Numbered from the stretch's first letter, positions 44,681 to 57,800 are shown. The stretch is DNA of 64,000 bases from Symbiodinium microadriaticum (GCA_001939145.1 LSRX01000666.1:1-64000); one strand, 5' to 3'. Notes: a model not told the origin generated them from the letters alone. Program-made: numbers and translations.

Positions 44681-47600
44681 AAGAAAGGCTGAATGCACGC
44701 TTCTGCAAAACCCTCGAGGGCGAGCAGCCGCTGGAGCCAAAGTGACCTAGCGGATACAGTTGTTTGCTGGCATCCACTCTCTCTCTCTCGCTCTCATGTT
44801 TCACCTGCGGAGATGAGTAAGCGGCAGCAATGTACTGCCTGGGGACTGAAGCGACGGCATTCACTCAGCTGACGCTAGCGACATCTCCCTCTCGCGAGGC
44901 GAAGTCCTCATCGATTCACAGCTCGCAGTGTGGTAGCTTCATGACAGAAGTGCGCCTTGCAGCACAAGCAGTTGCCGTTAGTCATGGATTGTCAACTGCA
45001 GTGTAGCAGCTTTATTCATGCGGGTAGTGATCATGTGTGCAAGTCGGCGAGAAACGCTTGGGACATACCGAGCCGACCGATGTGCTCGCTGCCGCTTGTT
45101 GAACAGGTGCTGCGCCTAGCAGACATGACAGTTTTCCATAGCTTCTAGTTGGGGCATACTGGTGCAGTACAACAGTCGTTGAAAGCTTTGAGAAGCAGAG
45201 AGCAGTTGCGGCATAAGATCTCCCTTGAGTCGACCAAAAACTAACCCGGAGACCGTTGAGCTTTGTTCTCAGCTGTCAGGCCGCCCTCCCGCTTGGAATC
45301 AAAGCACGGATGACACCAGTATATAAAGGATACACGTTCATGACAGCCGGTTTGCGCGATGGCTCATCACGATTGAAAGCCGTGTTGCCCTCAGTGTGGA
45401 TCGAGTGCAGCATGCAGATTGTAGTTACTTGATGCAGACCGCAAGCATGTCAAGCTCACAAGTGTGAACGTAATTCGACAACACCCATTCTACATCTCCC
45501 CCTCCCTCTCTCTCTCTCTCTCTCCCTCCCTCCCTCCCTCCCGCTCTCGCTCTCCTTCTCTCTGCAACTCTGTTTCTGTCTGTCTAAAGTATGAGATTGA
45601 TAAATGATTTTATATTCGAAGGATCGAATTGTTCTCATAGATAGGTAAAGCGGAATTATGCGAGTTACGTACTACTTTTCGTCTTCAATGAAATAACATC
45701 TTTCATAATTTGTTCTATGTTTTCATCTACATGATATAGTTTTCATAATACATGGTCTAGTTGTAAAGTGTTTTGTAAAGTGTTTCATTATTAGGCCCGA
45801 TGCGAAGTATTGTTTATAAACCTTAGCATATAGGGTATAGAGATTTCTGGAGCGTCGTGGAACAGACATGTTGAGAAAGGGATGGAATGAATACTAAACT
45901 CAACTAAGACTATGAATCTATACTATGAATTGAAACTCGCTTCTGTCCCCAATTATATGGAGAACCAACCTTTGATGTGGACATGCAGGCGAGATGCTTT
46001 TCCGATGCCTTGCCTGCAGCATTTCGCAGCTCATGGCCTCGAACGCGTTATGGTTAAAGTGCTGTAGTCTGATCTCACTGTGCTGCTAGATCGTTGTCAT
46101 GTTCAAGCTTGCGATCTGATAGTTTCAAGCAGCTAAGGCAGCAGATAGGAGCTTTAGCGACTTCAGCAGCTGACAGTCCCGTTTTAGCCCAGCCTCAGCC
46201 CGAGAATATTCGGAGCATCGATCCCGTGGCCGATTCTACAGGCCTGATGCATGGCAGGTTGTGTAGATGACATGTCTATGCTGACTGCGCATTCTCTAGC
46301 TTTCTCTCTGGATTTTGGCGAAACTGGGAGGCTGATGGGCCACTGATGAGCATCCATGGAGGCTTCGAGGCAGGGCTAGCGACTGATTGCCGCCTTTTCT
46401 GTTGTGTGGGCCTTTAGGGGCTGTTTCAGGGCCCGGAGGATCGTCTGCGTAGCTATGGACCATCGCGCACAGCCCCGGAAGGTAGGCAAACGCAAACCGG
46501 ACCAAATCCCGCGTGCTGGATGCCAAACACAGCATTGAACCCTTGTATACGGCGGTTGTAGTATCGTCAGTCTTTGTTTGCTGTAGACGAACACCCGACA
46601 GATTCAAAACTGGGAAGGCAGAGTGTGGGGATGCGACGACTTTTCAGAACCTGAACCTGTTACATCCTGTTACCGGGTCAGCGTATGGGGGTCGCCATCC
46701 TGTCCCTCCCCCGGCGCCGGGAGAGAGGCGCCGGGGAACCACTGTACGACCTCCAACTTCATCGGCGAATCACGTCTGGTGGACCGGGACGGTCCCGAGA
46801 ACAGAACGAAAGTTGAAACAGTAGAGACAGCCACCGGAGTTTACGGAGACAGTCAATTGAAACGAGGAAAAGACCGCCGACGGTCACGAGGCGCCAACAT
46901 TCAGCCAGTTTGTGGTTTCAGCCCCCTAGCGGCACCCCACCCAGTCTGTACAAAGCTCAGTTTCTGCAACAGGGACAAATGGCGTGAACCGCCGCCCTAC
47001 TGGTCACGGTCACTCCCTGCGCGAGACCAGCGGGCTCGAAAGGCGAAGTCGGGTCTTCTCAGCGCAAGCTCGGCGAAGATCGCCGCCTGGGGGCCTAGAC
47101 TGTAGGCCACTTTTTCGCTGAAGAATTGCCAAATGGCATGGTAAAGGCGCTTCTCCGACCCCTCTCAGCCAACATTACGATCCCAAGGGGCATCCACGAA
47201 CGCACTCTGCCCCAGTTGCCGAAGTCTTGCCCATTCACGGCTCGAGTTCGAAGGCAATCAGGCAAGCAAGGAACCAGGGGCGGCCACATCGGAAAATTCT
47301 GCTCCCCCAGCCAACGAATCAACTTCAGCTGGTCGAAAGGATTGGGTGTCTTTGTCGAAACCCCCCCCCCCCCGATTTGATCCAGAATCTAGATGTGGCC
47401 CTGAGATGTCCTGAGAAGGACGAGGGGACGAAACAGGAGGTGCTACGCATTGGGCTGTTGCTTTCTGAGGTCATTTTGTATTTCTAGCATCACTCGGGGC
47501 TTGCATCATGCGCCCTTGTTCTGCCTGCATCGCTTGTGCTGTTCGTCTGACTGGTACGGCTTATGCGCGAAGCTTCTGATGAGTTCTGCTTTGTATTGTT

Positions 47601-48172
47601 CGTCACGAGCATCCCGAAACTACAGCCATTGCAAGTGCTGCCATGAGCATTCGCAGCTGTCAGGAGCTGTATGTCCTTTCCGTGCTGCGAGGACGACCAG
47701 GGCACCTCGACCTCAGATCTCAGAGGTTCAAAGAGCATTTGGCGAGCGCATATTGAAGGGGCTCTCTTCGACTTTGCAGGTTTGGAGCAGTTCGGGGCCC
47801 TTCTTGTATTGCCGTGCAAGAGTTCTCCTTGCACTGCTCCCTGTCAATGTTTGAGCGGGAAAGGTGACCACGACCCCAACGCGACACTTGGACTGCACTT
47901 GTCGCCCCTTCGTTGCGAAGCGATCGGCTCCCTGGGCCCCGAGGTATCGCTTGACGGAAGTGGTGCTAGTTGGACCTGCGCCGGCACCAGAGGAGCGAGA
48001 GCTCCGCCCTTACGGGGTCGCATTTGGCCGCCGGAAGGGCTCCGACGCATAACTGTGCTTCTTGGTCGGTACCTGCTGCAAGGTCTCGGCCAGAGGTCCT
48101 TTTGCGGAATGGTTCCCGGTGCGCATGTTTGTGTGTGGAAACTGTGGATGGGCTCTGGCCATGTGCTTGCGA
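44681..48172. other. Long spacer between NVL and the MORN gene
   Basis: No recognised gene. It includes a CT-rich run (45497-45560), an AT-rich island (about 45590-45960) and a poly-C run (near 47361). Open frames at 46.6-47.1 kb and 47.67-48.05 kb show no domain; the second, ending 'PYGVAFGRRKGSDA', could be a 5' exon of the MORN gene. Confidence 0.45.
45590..45960. other. AT-rich island
   Basis: By eye this stretch is far richer in A and T than its surroundings, with runs such as ATTTTATATTCG and TTTCATAATTTG, and it is free of the CTG/CAG texture of the rest of the window. No gene or organellar sequence is recognised. Confidence 0.6.
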
Positions 48173-50254
48173 GGTACACAGGGCAGTGGAAAGGAAATTT
48201 CAGGGACGGCCGTGATCCCAGTGGCTCTAGGATTCTGGGCTCGACCCTTTTGGGCCGGGACATGTCATGCCGTCCAACATGGCCTAAGCTTCGCCCCAGG
48301 TATCATGTATTCTGCATGTAGCAGTCCAGCAACACAGACCGCAGCAAACATGTCCTCAGCAGCACGAAGTTTCCCTCGCTCTGTGCTTGAGCTGAGCCGC
48401 GTCTTGAGACCTGAGGCTCGGGCAGCTTGGTTTGGCCTGATGGTGCGAGCTACGTAGGCGAGTTTTTGGAGGAGCAATGTGCAGTGCCAGTGTCCGGAAT
48501 TTGCACGTTGCACATCTCGGCTCGACTCTTTGAGAGGACGTGGCGGAAGGCTACGGGAAGTTCATCCAGCCAGAAGGGGATGCAACAAGCTCAGGAGGGC
48601 CCGTTTTGTCAATCAGCCCTTGGATTTGCGGAGATGCTCGAGTATAGTGCCAACATGCAGTAAGATCGGCTGACGGCATCCTGAGGTCTACGAAGGCCAC
48701 TGGAGAGCCGACAAAGCCCACGGGAAGGGAAAGTACACTCAGGAGCTCCCCTTGCGCCTGCTCGGAATGCTCCAGCAACGACGCGAGTGACGAGAGGTCG
48801 ACGGAGCCGTCTTTGAAGGCGAATGGGCCGCTGCCTCGGATGCATCCCCACAGTGTGGCCGCAGGCCACTGATGGTCCTTTCGAGTCGGTCAGGTAGCTG
48901 ACCAACAGCATGGACTTGGCCAGGCCTTGGCGCGGTCACCGCGCGACAACATGTTTGCTCACAGCATCAGAGCTGCAGGAAACCTGGCCTGATGGTTCTA
49001 CTTATGTTGGCGAGCCGCCATCTCAGAATTAATGGAAGTTTGGGAAGCCAGCCTCCAAAAAACGCTGCACACCTGAGGTACCTTGAGGGGAAGAAGACGG
49101 GAAAAGGCACTTTTTCTTGGCCTGGCGGGTCCGGTACACGGATGCCAGTTTCTGCAGCCTGCATGCTACAGAACGCATTCGAGAAATCTGGGGAGTCGTA
49201 GTTCAAGACACTAGTATGTCCGTGGAAGTGCAGTATCTCTTGATAATACGAATCCTGCATGAGAAGTCCCTTAGGATGATGGCTCAGCCTGTGCCATCGC
49301 CTATTCCTCCTTTCAGGTCAAAGTACTCGGGCACCTTCAAGGACAATGAGATCGATGGTGAAGGCGAGGCTGAACTCCATGTCAGTTTTCAGAGAGTCCA
49401 TGTAGGAGTTTCAGAAAATCTAGGGATCAGACAAAATATCCGCACTGCTGGGGCCAGCCTTAGAAGGACGGCGAAGCCGCTAAGCAATGCTCGGCCTGGC
49501 TGCTGCCACGGAAAGTGCAAGAACGCTTGGAGTGTCAGGGTGGACGCCAAGCACAATTAGGCAACTGAAGTGGCCAGAGTGCGAGTCCATCATCCTTGCA
49601 TCAGGGCGACACGTCGCCATCACTGAACCAGCATCCGCAGACCCTGCAACACTCTTGAGATTGAGCAAGCCCGATCTTCTGTTACAATGACAGGAACCTA
49701 CGACTGGTCGGACGGCCGGCGTTATCATGGACAGTGGAGCAGATGTAAGATGCATGGCATCGGTGCCATACCCCATCGCTTCCCTATGTGGGTGAGTTTG
49801 AGCTTGACGCAGCTGAGAAGCATATCCTGTATCCTGAAGCATCCGGCCAGGTACATGTGTTTGGCCCGACGGAAGATCCTACGAAGGCTTCCTGCATGAA
49901 TCCGAACTGGTTGCGGCCAGTGAGGTCTTTAGAGACCCCAAGAACCTGACATTGAAGGCCTCAAGGTTTCAGGCAAGATATGCGAAAAGCCGTTTGGCGC
50001 TATTGCATTCCGAAAAACTTCGCCAGAGAAAAGCCAGCACAGCCGAGAGGTCGTTACCACTACGACAAGAAACATGGTTACGGCGTTTTCCGTTGGCACG
50101 GTGCTTAGTTGCAGCCGCCGTGCTCACAAGGCTCGCGGAGCTATGGGCACGGGTGGAAATCACGGTGGAGCTGCCTGCGCCGATTGGAAACCAAGGCCAG
50201 ATGGCAGCCGCTTCACGGGTGAGTGGCAAGACGGCAAGCAGCATGGTGCTGGCG
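48173..50254 (+). CDS. MORN-repeat protein (multi-exon, ends not fixed)
   Basis: About eleven MORN (membrane occupation and recognition nexus) units, each near Y-x-G-x-(W/F)-x(5-6)-G-x-G. They occur at: 48173 'RYTGQWKGNFRDG', 48433 'WPDGASYVGEFLEE', 48538 'VAEGYGKFIQPEGD', 48680 'EVYEGHWRADKAHGKGKY', 48799 'DGAVFEGEWAAAS', 48970 'TWPDGSTYVGE', 49077 'YLEGKKTGKGTFSWPGG', 49318 'KYSGTFKDNEIDGEGEAE', 49691 'GTYDWSDGRRYHGQW', 49784 'PYVGEFELDAAEK', 49870 'GRSYEGFLHES', 50052 'GRYHYDKKHGYGVFRWHG' and 50199 'DGSRFTGEWQDGKQHGAG'. MORN proteins in alveolates scaffold membranes, the cytoskeleton and division structures. Units are on separate short exons with AG|G acceptors (for example before 48538, 48797 and 49077); exact exon ends, start and stop are not settled. 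No kinase or lipase domain is seen. Confidence 0.85.
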
Positions 50255-52334
50255 GTGGGCTGAGGACTCACGGACCACACTTTGCAGATCTCCTCCGATT
50301 GTCCAACTATGTTGCTCATGTGTCCTTCTTGGCGACTCTAGGAGCTATCATGTTGGTGATGGTTGCTATGTTTTGGTTATTGATTCTAATCGTGACAGTT
50401 CTGAAAGAACCAGGAGGCTTGATTTCCTCCTGATGGCAGGCCCAAATTGAAGCTAACGCTTGGATCGCTCGACCCGGGCTCTGCAACAAGGGAGCTGTGA
50501 TACTGCGTGGCCCGGACCAGGGTCTTCATCGCTTGATGCGCGTAGGGCCTTCGCCATGGGTGGCCCTCCAGGTCTGCAGAGCTCGGGTCGTGGCGCAACA
50601 CTTGCTTGCCGTGAGATCGTTCGCCAATGGGATTGCCTGTCACAGTCCTGTCACTGCAAGCTAGTCAAGGATTCTCCTTTCAGCAGTGAATCGGGACGGG
50701 CCGGATGTACCCACGAGAAGGAACATGAAGGGCACGATTGGGGGTATTCTAGAAAAGGAAGCGGTGGGGGGGGCTCCTCGTTGCCAGTGGAGACTAGTAA
50801 CACTAGTGGTGGCTAGACATGAAGCGCCATCTTGGTCCTACCTGTAACTCATCACCTCACGATGAGTCCACTCGTTTCCAAAGCACTGCTGGCAGAGTTG
50901 CACCTGTCAATGTGGGCTGAGGCTGTTTCTGGCCACCCGGAGCCCTCGAGCCACGCAAAGGTGTTTGGGCCATTGCCTCATGCCGTCAAAAAAAAGATGC
51001 TTGTTGTGAAAAGAGGGGGAATTTCGCATCCCGAGGAGCATGGGAAGCGTGTTAAGTGGGCATCGTGAAGGTGCCAATGCTGTTGCTGCGTACTGCAGTA
51101 TGCCGCATGAACAGAAGTGAAGCTTCTCAGAGCGTGGCACAACATCAACGGGACAAGTCGCAGTCAGCATCACTAGAAAGGGGAAACGCTGTGTTGCCAG
51201 CCTCATTTGCCTGAAGTTGGTGTGCACGAGGTACCATGCAAGAAGGGCGGGCATGGTGAAGGTCAGATTAGTGGAAGATGCCGGGACGGAGACCCAATCC
51301 GAAAGACTTAAGACTTCTTGACACACGCGGGAATTCAGGGAACATGGTGACAAATGACCTCCTAGTACGACGCATGCGCGATGGCCATGTAGACCTTGTG
51401 CATTGTCTGCAATCCGTTTCATTCTCATTGTTTCCGGCGGCAGGTATACGAGAGATTCCGCGACTGTCTTGGCCTCCTTGCAAAGCAATGGCAAATGCAG
51501 ACTCGCTCGCTGAACCTGAGATTGGCTGTAAGAGCCGTTTTCTGGCCTGTTGATGTTGAACGGCCAACGCATCCGGACTCGCGAATTTCAAACTTGATCC
51601 GTAATGCCGGATTCTTCACCCTATGGGTTTGCCATCAGAGCGTCAATGTCCTGTGAGGGACTCCCACTGAAGGCTCTACAGGATGTTTTCAGTTCGGTGG
51701 ATTGATTCGATAGCTACCTCTACGTCTCTCCAAGAGGATGGAAGTCAACGATTGGGTCCAACTGAGCAGTGATCTGTTAATGGCTCATTTCACAGCGAAG
51801 GAGAGAGGGATGCAGCGAAGCAGCTTTCCGGTTTCCACATGAAGGTGGCGACGGGAAAATGCCGTCAGAATCGAAGGCCTCTCACGTGCTCTCACATGCT
51901 TCCAAGCATCACACGAAGGGGCGAGGCCGCAGAAAAGAGCGCAGGAGAGTCTGCATCTGTGCTATGTGTGCCTTCACGTACGACGGGTCCTCGCTCCATC
52001 ACTTCATTTCGGACATCCTCTAGTCTACGTTGCCTGCCATGACCATGAGCCACGAGCCAACACGCTGCCGAGGCTTAGATGCCTCCCCGGGTAGATGTAC
52101 GCGCAACAGGCTTGGATCGTTGTTCTCTTTGGCTTTGCTGGGCAGTGCAAAGTTATCGAAACCGGGTTGCTTTCGATTCGTGGCCTCCGCGGGCAGTCTG
52201 GCTCGATATAGGTCCCGTTGTGCTGATTTGCCCAGAAGCTGCTTCTGCCGCATAGTACTCCCATGGGTGATTTTCGCATTCTGTCATTCGCTCTCCAAGT
52301 CCGATTCTTGCAAACACTTGCGTATCAAGGTCAA
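50255..52334. other. Spacer downstream of the MORN gene
   Basis: The first part may contain the last exons of the MORN gene (for instance after 50430), but I cannot identify its stop. The rest shows no recognisable domain on either strand. Confidence 0.4.
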
Positions 52335-53387
52335 ATGTCCAAGACTGTGAAATTCGAAGGCCAGTTCCTACTTCAGCAGACAACTTCGCAGCAGACCGTC
52401 GTGCCAGGTGTTGGCATGACCTGCGAGGGCTGTTCAGGGGCCATCGAGCGGATCCTCAAGAAGGTGGACTCGAACCTAAACGGCCATTTCCACAGAACCC
52501 GCATGCCTTCTCGTCTGCGAGGTGGATGGAGTTTCGAGACTTGGCAGCAGACGAGGTCTCCGCTGCCGGAAACAGTCTCGGAACAGGATGATATTTCAAC
52601 TCAACGGCAAGCTGCAATGCTATTTCTCTTGCAGCACTGAGCAGTCGCTCAAGACTTGTCTAAGCACCAGCCTCTATGACGGCAACCCCGAAATCGGGAC
52701 CTGGACTTGACCTGCATGCTAGCGCTGGACATCAAGTAGTAAGGCCCTGAATAAACTGTGTCCTGCTTCAAGCCTTCGCGGCCGACTGCTTCGCGGGCGA
52801 CTCGGCCCCCCTGCGCGCGGTTGGGTGTTCAAACGATGCTCAGAAAGACGTCTCGAGTTATTGCATCCGTTGGTGTTCCCTTTAAACTTGTCTCATGAGC
52901 GCCTTTACTCGTGGCGAAGGAAATAGAACAGCAGATAGCGGAAGAGGAGTTGTTGCACCCTTCTCAAGACAAAAGAAGCTGCTAAAGCCCCACAACATGA
53001 GTGAGGAGGTGACAGCCTCGGTTGAGGGTTTAGGGCAGCAGCAGGCAGGAATGAAGCCCTTGAAATGCAATTTATCTTGGGCGCCAACAGAGGCTCGCTT
53101 TGTGATGTGCCCTCTCAGGGCCTAGATGAAACCAACTCCTGGGCGGCACTACCAAGCCGAGTGTGCAGCCAAGGAGCATCTCCTGTGACATCGAGGGGAA
53201 AGCGGTGACTGTCGAATATGACGACACCAAGACCAAGCCACAGGAGTGCTGTCGGAGTCTTCACCTCACTCGGTGCACCCCGGCACTCCTGCCCCAAAAT
53301 GTGGATCTGCCTTGGTAGGACATGTGGGACAAAATGAAGAAGTGGGCCGATGCTGCTCAGAAGGAGTTGGCTCCCTGCCCTGCTTGA
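52335..53387 (+). CDS. ATX1: ATX1-type copper chaperone (HMA domain)
   Basis: A small cytosolic copper chaperone; the family hands Cu(I) to P1B ATPases of the secretory pathway. Exons: 52335-52359, 52408-52463, 52522-52535, 53174-53243, 53319-53387. They total 234 nt, 77 residues plus TGA 53385-53387, with frame kept at all junctions. Seen: 'MSKTVKFEGVGMTCEGCSGA', carrying the metal-binding MTCxxC, then 'IERILKKVDGVSS', then 'DIEGKAVTVEYDDTKT'. This is the complete beta-alpha-beta-beta plan of the HMA fold up to the fourth strand. The expected final helix is replaced by 'MWDKMKKWADAAQKEL'. Length is typical (about 70-80). Donors are GC, GT, GA and GA. Exon 3 is only 14 nt. Confidence 0.93.
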
Positions 53388-53657
53388 TGTGCAACTGAGC
53401 AGTGAACCGGCTGCAGATACTCCAGAAGATGTAGGATCAAGGCTATAAAGCTTGGTAGAATGATGCGCCTCGGGTGAACCGGCCCAACAACCAGAACTAG
53501 GAGCGATTGAACGCCACCATGTGACAATCACATCGGATGGCCATGAGGGCACTCTCCGCGGTAAAAGTACAAAGAGTGCCGTTGTCAAGAGGCTTTTTTG
53601 CTCTGATCTGCTCTGCATTGCCAAAGTCTTTGAAGTGCAAGCGCCGCAGGCACGTCC

Positions 53658-54809
53658 TTGAAGCCATGGGCGCCAAGGCGGCCAGGGCTGGCATTGGGTT
53701 CCAAAAAGAGAGTCTCGGGGTGCTTCGAATCCGCCGCCAGGAAGACCAGTGCTCCAAGTTCGAAAGATGTGAGCAGAACCTCCCAAAGTCTGTCCACACG
53801 TCCAACCTTGAGGGAGGCCGTGTGCGAAGAGGAGGTGCTCCAGTCAGACGTTATGCCCTTGAGCTGTATCCACGAAGAGGAAGATGAGGAGACTTCAAGT
53901 CCTAGTCATGCTTCACGACGGCCTTGCTACAGGGGCACGTCCTCCTTTTCTGCGAAGGAGACACTGACCGAGGTTGTGGAGCCACTTGATGAGAACCTGA
54001 ACAGGCTGCAGCGGAAGGTGGCTTCCATGCTCGAGATGCAAAGGCGTTCAAGCTCTCAGGAGGACCTGAAAAGTCACAACCCTCGTGCCGAATCGGAGCT
54101 CAAGCGTCATGAACGGAGAGTTCATGACGAGCCTGTGGTTGCAGATCCTCCTCAATATACCGTGGAAGACCCTGTCGAGTCTCGTCCGTGGGCAAGCTGT
54201 GCCCGTGCCGCAGGAACCGGCACGCAATGCACGCAGTATCGGGAGCTCCTGGCAGAGCATTACAAGCAGCAGCTGCAAATGCTTGACGAAGAGGAGGCTG
54301 AGTTGCAACACCAGATGCGGCTTCGCCAGCAACTCCGCGTCGAATTGCACGAGGAGCAGGAGAGATGTGAAGAAGCTGCAAGGACTGCTGAGCTCGCAGA
54401 AGCTCAACCAGATGCACATGTCGAAGACAGGCAACTGGAGCTGTTACGGAGCTTAGAAGAGCAGCTTCGAATCAGCGAAGAGCGACGTCTGGAGTTGGAA
54501 CGTGAGAATCGTGTGCTCCAATCACGGATCCAAAAGTCCCCGTCTACGAACAAGCCATGTGGAGCCATGCCACGACGAGAACCTCCAAAGGAGGGAAAGG
54601 AGATTTCAAGGAGGGATAGGTCGCCACCCTCTCAGTCGGCTTTTGAAAGGTCCCCACCGGCACCGGCGACGGCGACTCCAGCGGTCTTCAGGGCAGCTTC
54701 TCCACGCACACAGGACACAAGTCAGCGCCAGGCAGGAGGCTCAGTTTTGATTAGAGCGTGCTCATGTTCACACGTGGTCCAGACATCCTATAAAGAGTTG
54801 CTTTCGTAA
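53658..54809 (+). CDS. Coiled-coil protein (unrecognised)
   Basis: An intronless frame of up to 383 codons ending at TAA 54807-54809. The first codon of the open frame is TTG, so the true start is either an internal ATG (first in frame near 53850, 'MPLSCIHEEEDEE') or an upstream exon spliced near 53657. A Ser-rich acidic N-terminal part is followed, at roughly codons 195-290, by a strong heptad-like Glu/Gln/Leu stretch ('HYKQQLQMLDEEEAELQHQM', 'LELLRSLEEQLRISEERRLE') typical of a coiled coil. A basic, Pro/Ser-rich tail comes last ('ISRRDRSPPSQSAFERSPP'). No catalytic motif. It is probably cytoskeletal or a scaffold, by composition only. Confidence 0.7.
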   Translation: MKPWAPRRPGLALGSKKRVSGCFESAARKTSAPSSKDVSRTSQSLSTRPTLREAVCEEEVLQSDVMPLSCIHEEEDEETSSPSHASRRPCYRGTSSFSAKETLTEVVEPLDENLNRLQRKVASMLEMQRRSSSQEDLKSHNPRAESELKRHERRVHDEPVVADPPQYTVEDPVESRPWASCARAAGTGTQCTQYRELLAEHYKQQLQMLDEEEAELQHQMRLRQQLRVELHEEQERCEEAARTAELAEAQPDAHVEDRQLELLRSLEEQLRISEERRLELERENRVLQSRIQKSPSTNKPCGAMPRREPPKEGKEISRRDRSPPSQSAFERSPPAPATATPAVFRAASPRTQDTSQRQAGGSVLIRACSCSHVVQTSYKELLS

Positions 54810-57800
54810 AACAGACTCAACAGACGGATATTTACCCCTCCGTAGGACGCAGCTCTGGAGTCATGTATCTGTTGCTTTGTGAAGGTCGCGGCGACGATCG
54901 AATGCACAGCCAGGGTTGGGTGCAAGCTGTAGACCGTGGTAGCCCGCAATGTCCGGAAGTCTGCAGCAGCCTTTGGGGTTTGGAAAGAGGGGCGGCGGGG
55001 CCCCTCCCCCGCCCACCGAGGCCAAGCCCTGCTCACCACCACCGCCTTCTCCTGCGACCGACTGCCGCGCCGAACCGGCATTTGTTCCCAGAGCTTTGTC
55101 AGAGACTGCCAGGGGCGTTGGGGTAGCACCCTCATGAAACTCGGGAAGGCTGCAGCGTGCGACATCTCACATATCCAAATTGGTATGGACATGTTCGAAC
55201 TTCAGCTTGAGTGCCGGTAGAGATACCAGTTGGCGCTGATGTGCCAGGACTTCGGGAAGAGAGTCGCGACAACCAGAGGAGTTGCCAAGTTTCAGCATCC
55301 GCGCCCCGCTTCGGCCTCAGTTGGGTTGCCAAAAAACACTTGCAGCACGCCCTGGAGTTCTTTAAAAGGGTTTTCTTCTCACGTGAGGCCCGTGTGGTGT
55401 TGCCTGCGCGACGCTCGAGCCCTTGCCTCGGTCCGAAGCGACGCTCTGGAAGGGGCAGAGCCATGCGCTTGTCTTTTCAGGTCGTCCGCGATCAGCTCCT
55501 CAGGTCGAAAAGATGCAAGGCCACGAAGCGTTGGCTTTGCGTGAGGTTAGGGGTTGGGGTTTAGGGTTTAGAGCTCGGAGTTTCGGGCTTAGGTGTCAGA
55601 ATCTCGAAGTTTGTTAGCACCTTCAAAAGAACAAGTGATGCCCGTGCCTGGCTTGTGAAGGTGCCCGGCCAGCGAAAGGTCCAGCCACGACGGTGAAGCT
55701 TACGCCGCGAGCCTCACTCCCAGCTGGTTGGGTTGGATTTCCAGAATAAGAAGTCAGGCCTGCAGGCACAAGGTGCCCGTCATGTGTTACCTCATCTTTG
55801 ATATGGCACATGGCTAATGTGAACATGTTCCGATAGGGTGCGCTCGAATTCGCACTCATGTCATAACCGGAGCACGGGCCACTACAGGTCCTCAAGCACC
55901 TGGCAGACAAACTGCCACATTCCGCGCAGACCCCCAAATCCTCTTACTAAGTAGGCCTCGTGTCATCACCAGAACATGGATGCTCAATACATAACCTTTT
56001 TCGAATCCGCATCTGGCATGGTGTCGTGCCTGGAGGCTCCTGAGACAGAGAGAAACACAGCCTCTTGTTTCTTCAAGCCTCGGGACGCTTGCAACCCTGC
56101 CAAATAAGAGAGTAGCCCTCTACATTTCTTAGTTTACGGGCTTCTCACAGACCAAGGCAAATAAGACATAGCACCAAAACGTTGTGCATGCAGAGTAGAA
56201 CTTCCAGAAAAGAACAGGACGGAGTGTGCCAACGTGCCCGGATGTGCCCTTGATCCGAGGTGGAAGCGAGTGGATTCGACGGACGCCTCAAGGCACCGCT
56301 TCGATGCCCTGTGTCATCTGGTCGAGCTCTGCTCGTCCTGTTTGGGACCCCACCTCCTTCGCAAAAACTGAAAGTTGGGTGGTCTTTTCTGGCGGAAAGG
56401 AAGCCGAAAGGCCTAGGAGGCCTTGCCACTTTGCTCAGGTGTGAACTGGAAAGAAACAAGAAGCATCAAGAAGCATCAAGAAGCCAGAATCAGAAGTTGC
56501 CAACCCCCAGCCTCAGTGGTTCACGGAGCAGATAGAACATGAATGAGCACAACGAAAGATAGCTGCAGCTGAAGATACAAGCTGCCGCGCGCTTCCTTTT
56601 GCGGCACTTGTGCAGGAGGCTGCGGCTCCCCTTTCCAGCCGAGCTCGATTGCCAAGCCCGACGGCGAAGCATCTTGGACATGTCCTGCTCACAAAGGTTT
56701 CGCCTCGCTTGAGACGCGCAAAGCCCAGGATGTCTGAGACTACGATGGCTCCAGACAGCCCTCGAACGAGTTCGCCCGAGGGGCGGACCACGCTCAGTGA
56801 AGGAAGTCGCTTGACTTCAGCTTCAGTGACCAGATGATCGTGGTGGGGTCTAGTCTTCGGAAGTCCTAGCGCTGGAGGTCCTGCTGCGGTCCCCACCTCG
56901 ATATATGCTGATGTCCGTGTGCAACAAGAAGCCCTGCCGTCTCAGGGAGCGTCTCTTACCTGCATTGTTGCATGATGTTGCATGATGTTGCATGGTTTCT
57001 TGTCATTGTCGCGGTTCAGGCACTGCTTGGCTGAGGTTTTCACACTTGGCCAGGGTGGGGTGCCCTGAGCTCTAGTCGCTTACCATGGCTTACCGTAGTC
57101 TGAACAAGTCGAGCATCAGGCAGACTTACCAACATGGGCGATGCCTCAAGTGATCCCAGCCAGCACGAAGGCAAGAAACTAAGTCGGACAGACGCATAAT
57201 GTCTTGTAGTTTGACGAATTCGCCCCTGGCATTCCATTGCTGAGATACAGCTCGGCTCTTGCCATGACTCTTCGCCTAGCTGGCACGATTAATGCTGGCA
57301 GCCAGTGTTTGAAGTCCGCCTTTGCAACCGCTTCTTTCTATGACTCCTGTTGTTGTGGCGACATGCCGGTTCGTGTTCACAAGTAAGAAGCCCCAAGCAA
57401 CTTTAAAACATCCCAGAAATGCCGCCTAAAGATACCTTGAATGCTTTTCGACGCTGCAGGACAGGAGCGGCAGAGACGCTATATTCGCCCCGGCCCTGGC
57501 TGAGATGTGAGAACCTCCGAACGGGAACCCAGAGGATCCCAGAGTGGTCTCTGCGAGTTGTTTTGGGGAAGCGCTCCCTGTCGCCGCAGCCGGAGGAATT
57601 TGTGCTTTCTCTGTTGGCCTTTTCTCTTTTTTGGATGTGGTTCTCCTCTCGGACTTCCTTCTCTCTCTCGGGTGGGTGGGGTGGGATATCCTGCACTCCT
57701 CCTCTGATTTCCATACAGATAAAGCAGTTTCACATTTCAAGATTTCATGGAAAAATCTGGGGCTAGCCGTGAGCGGCTAGCCACGCCGAGCACCGCCATG

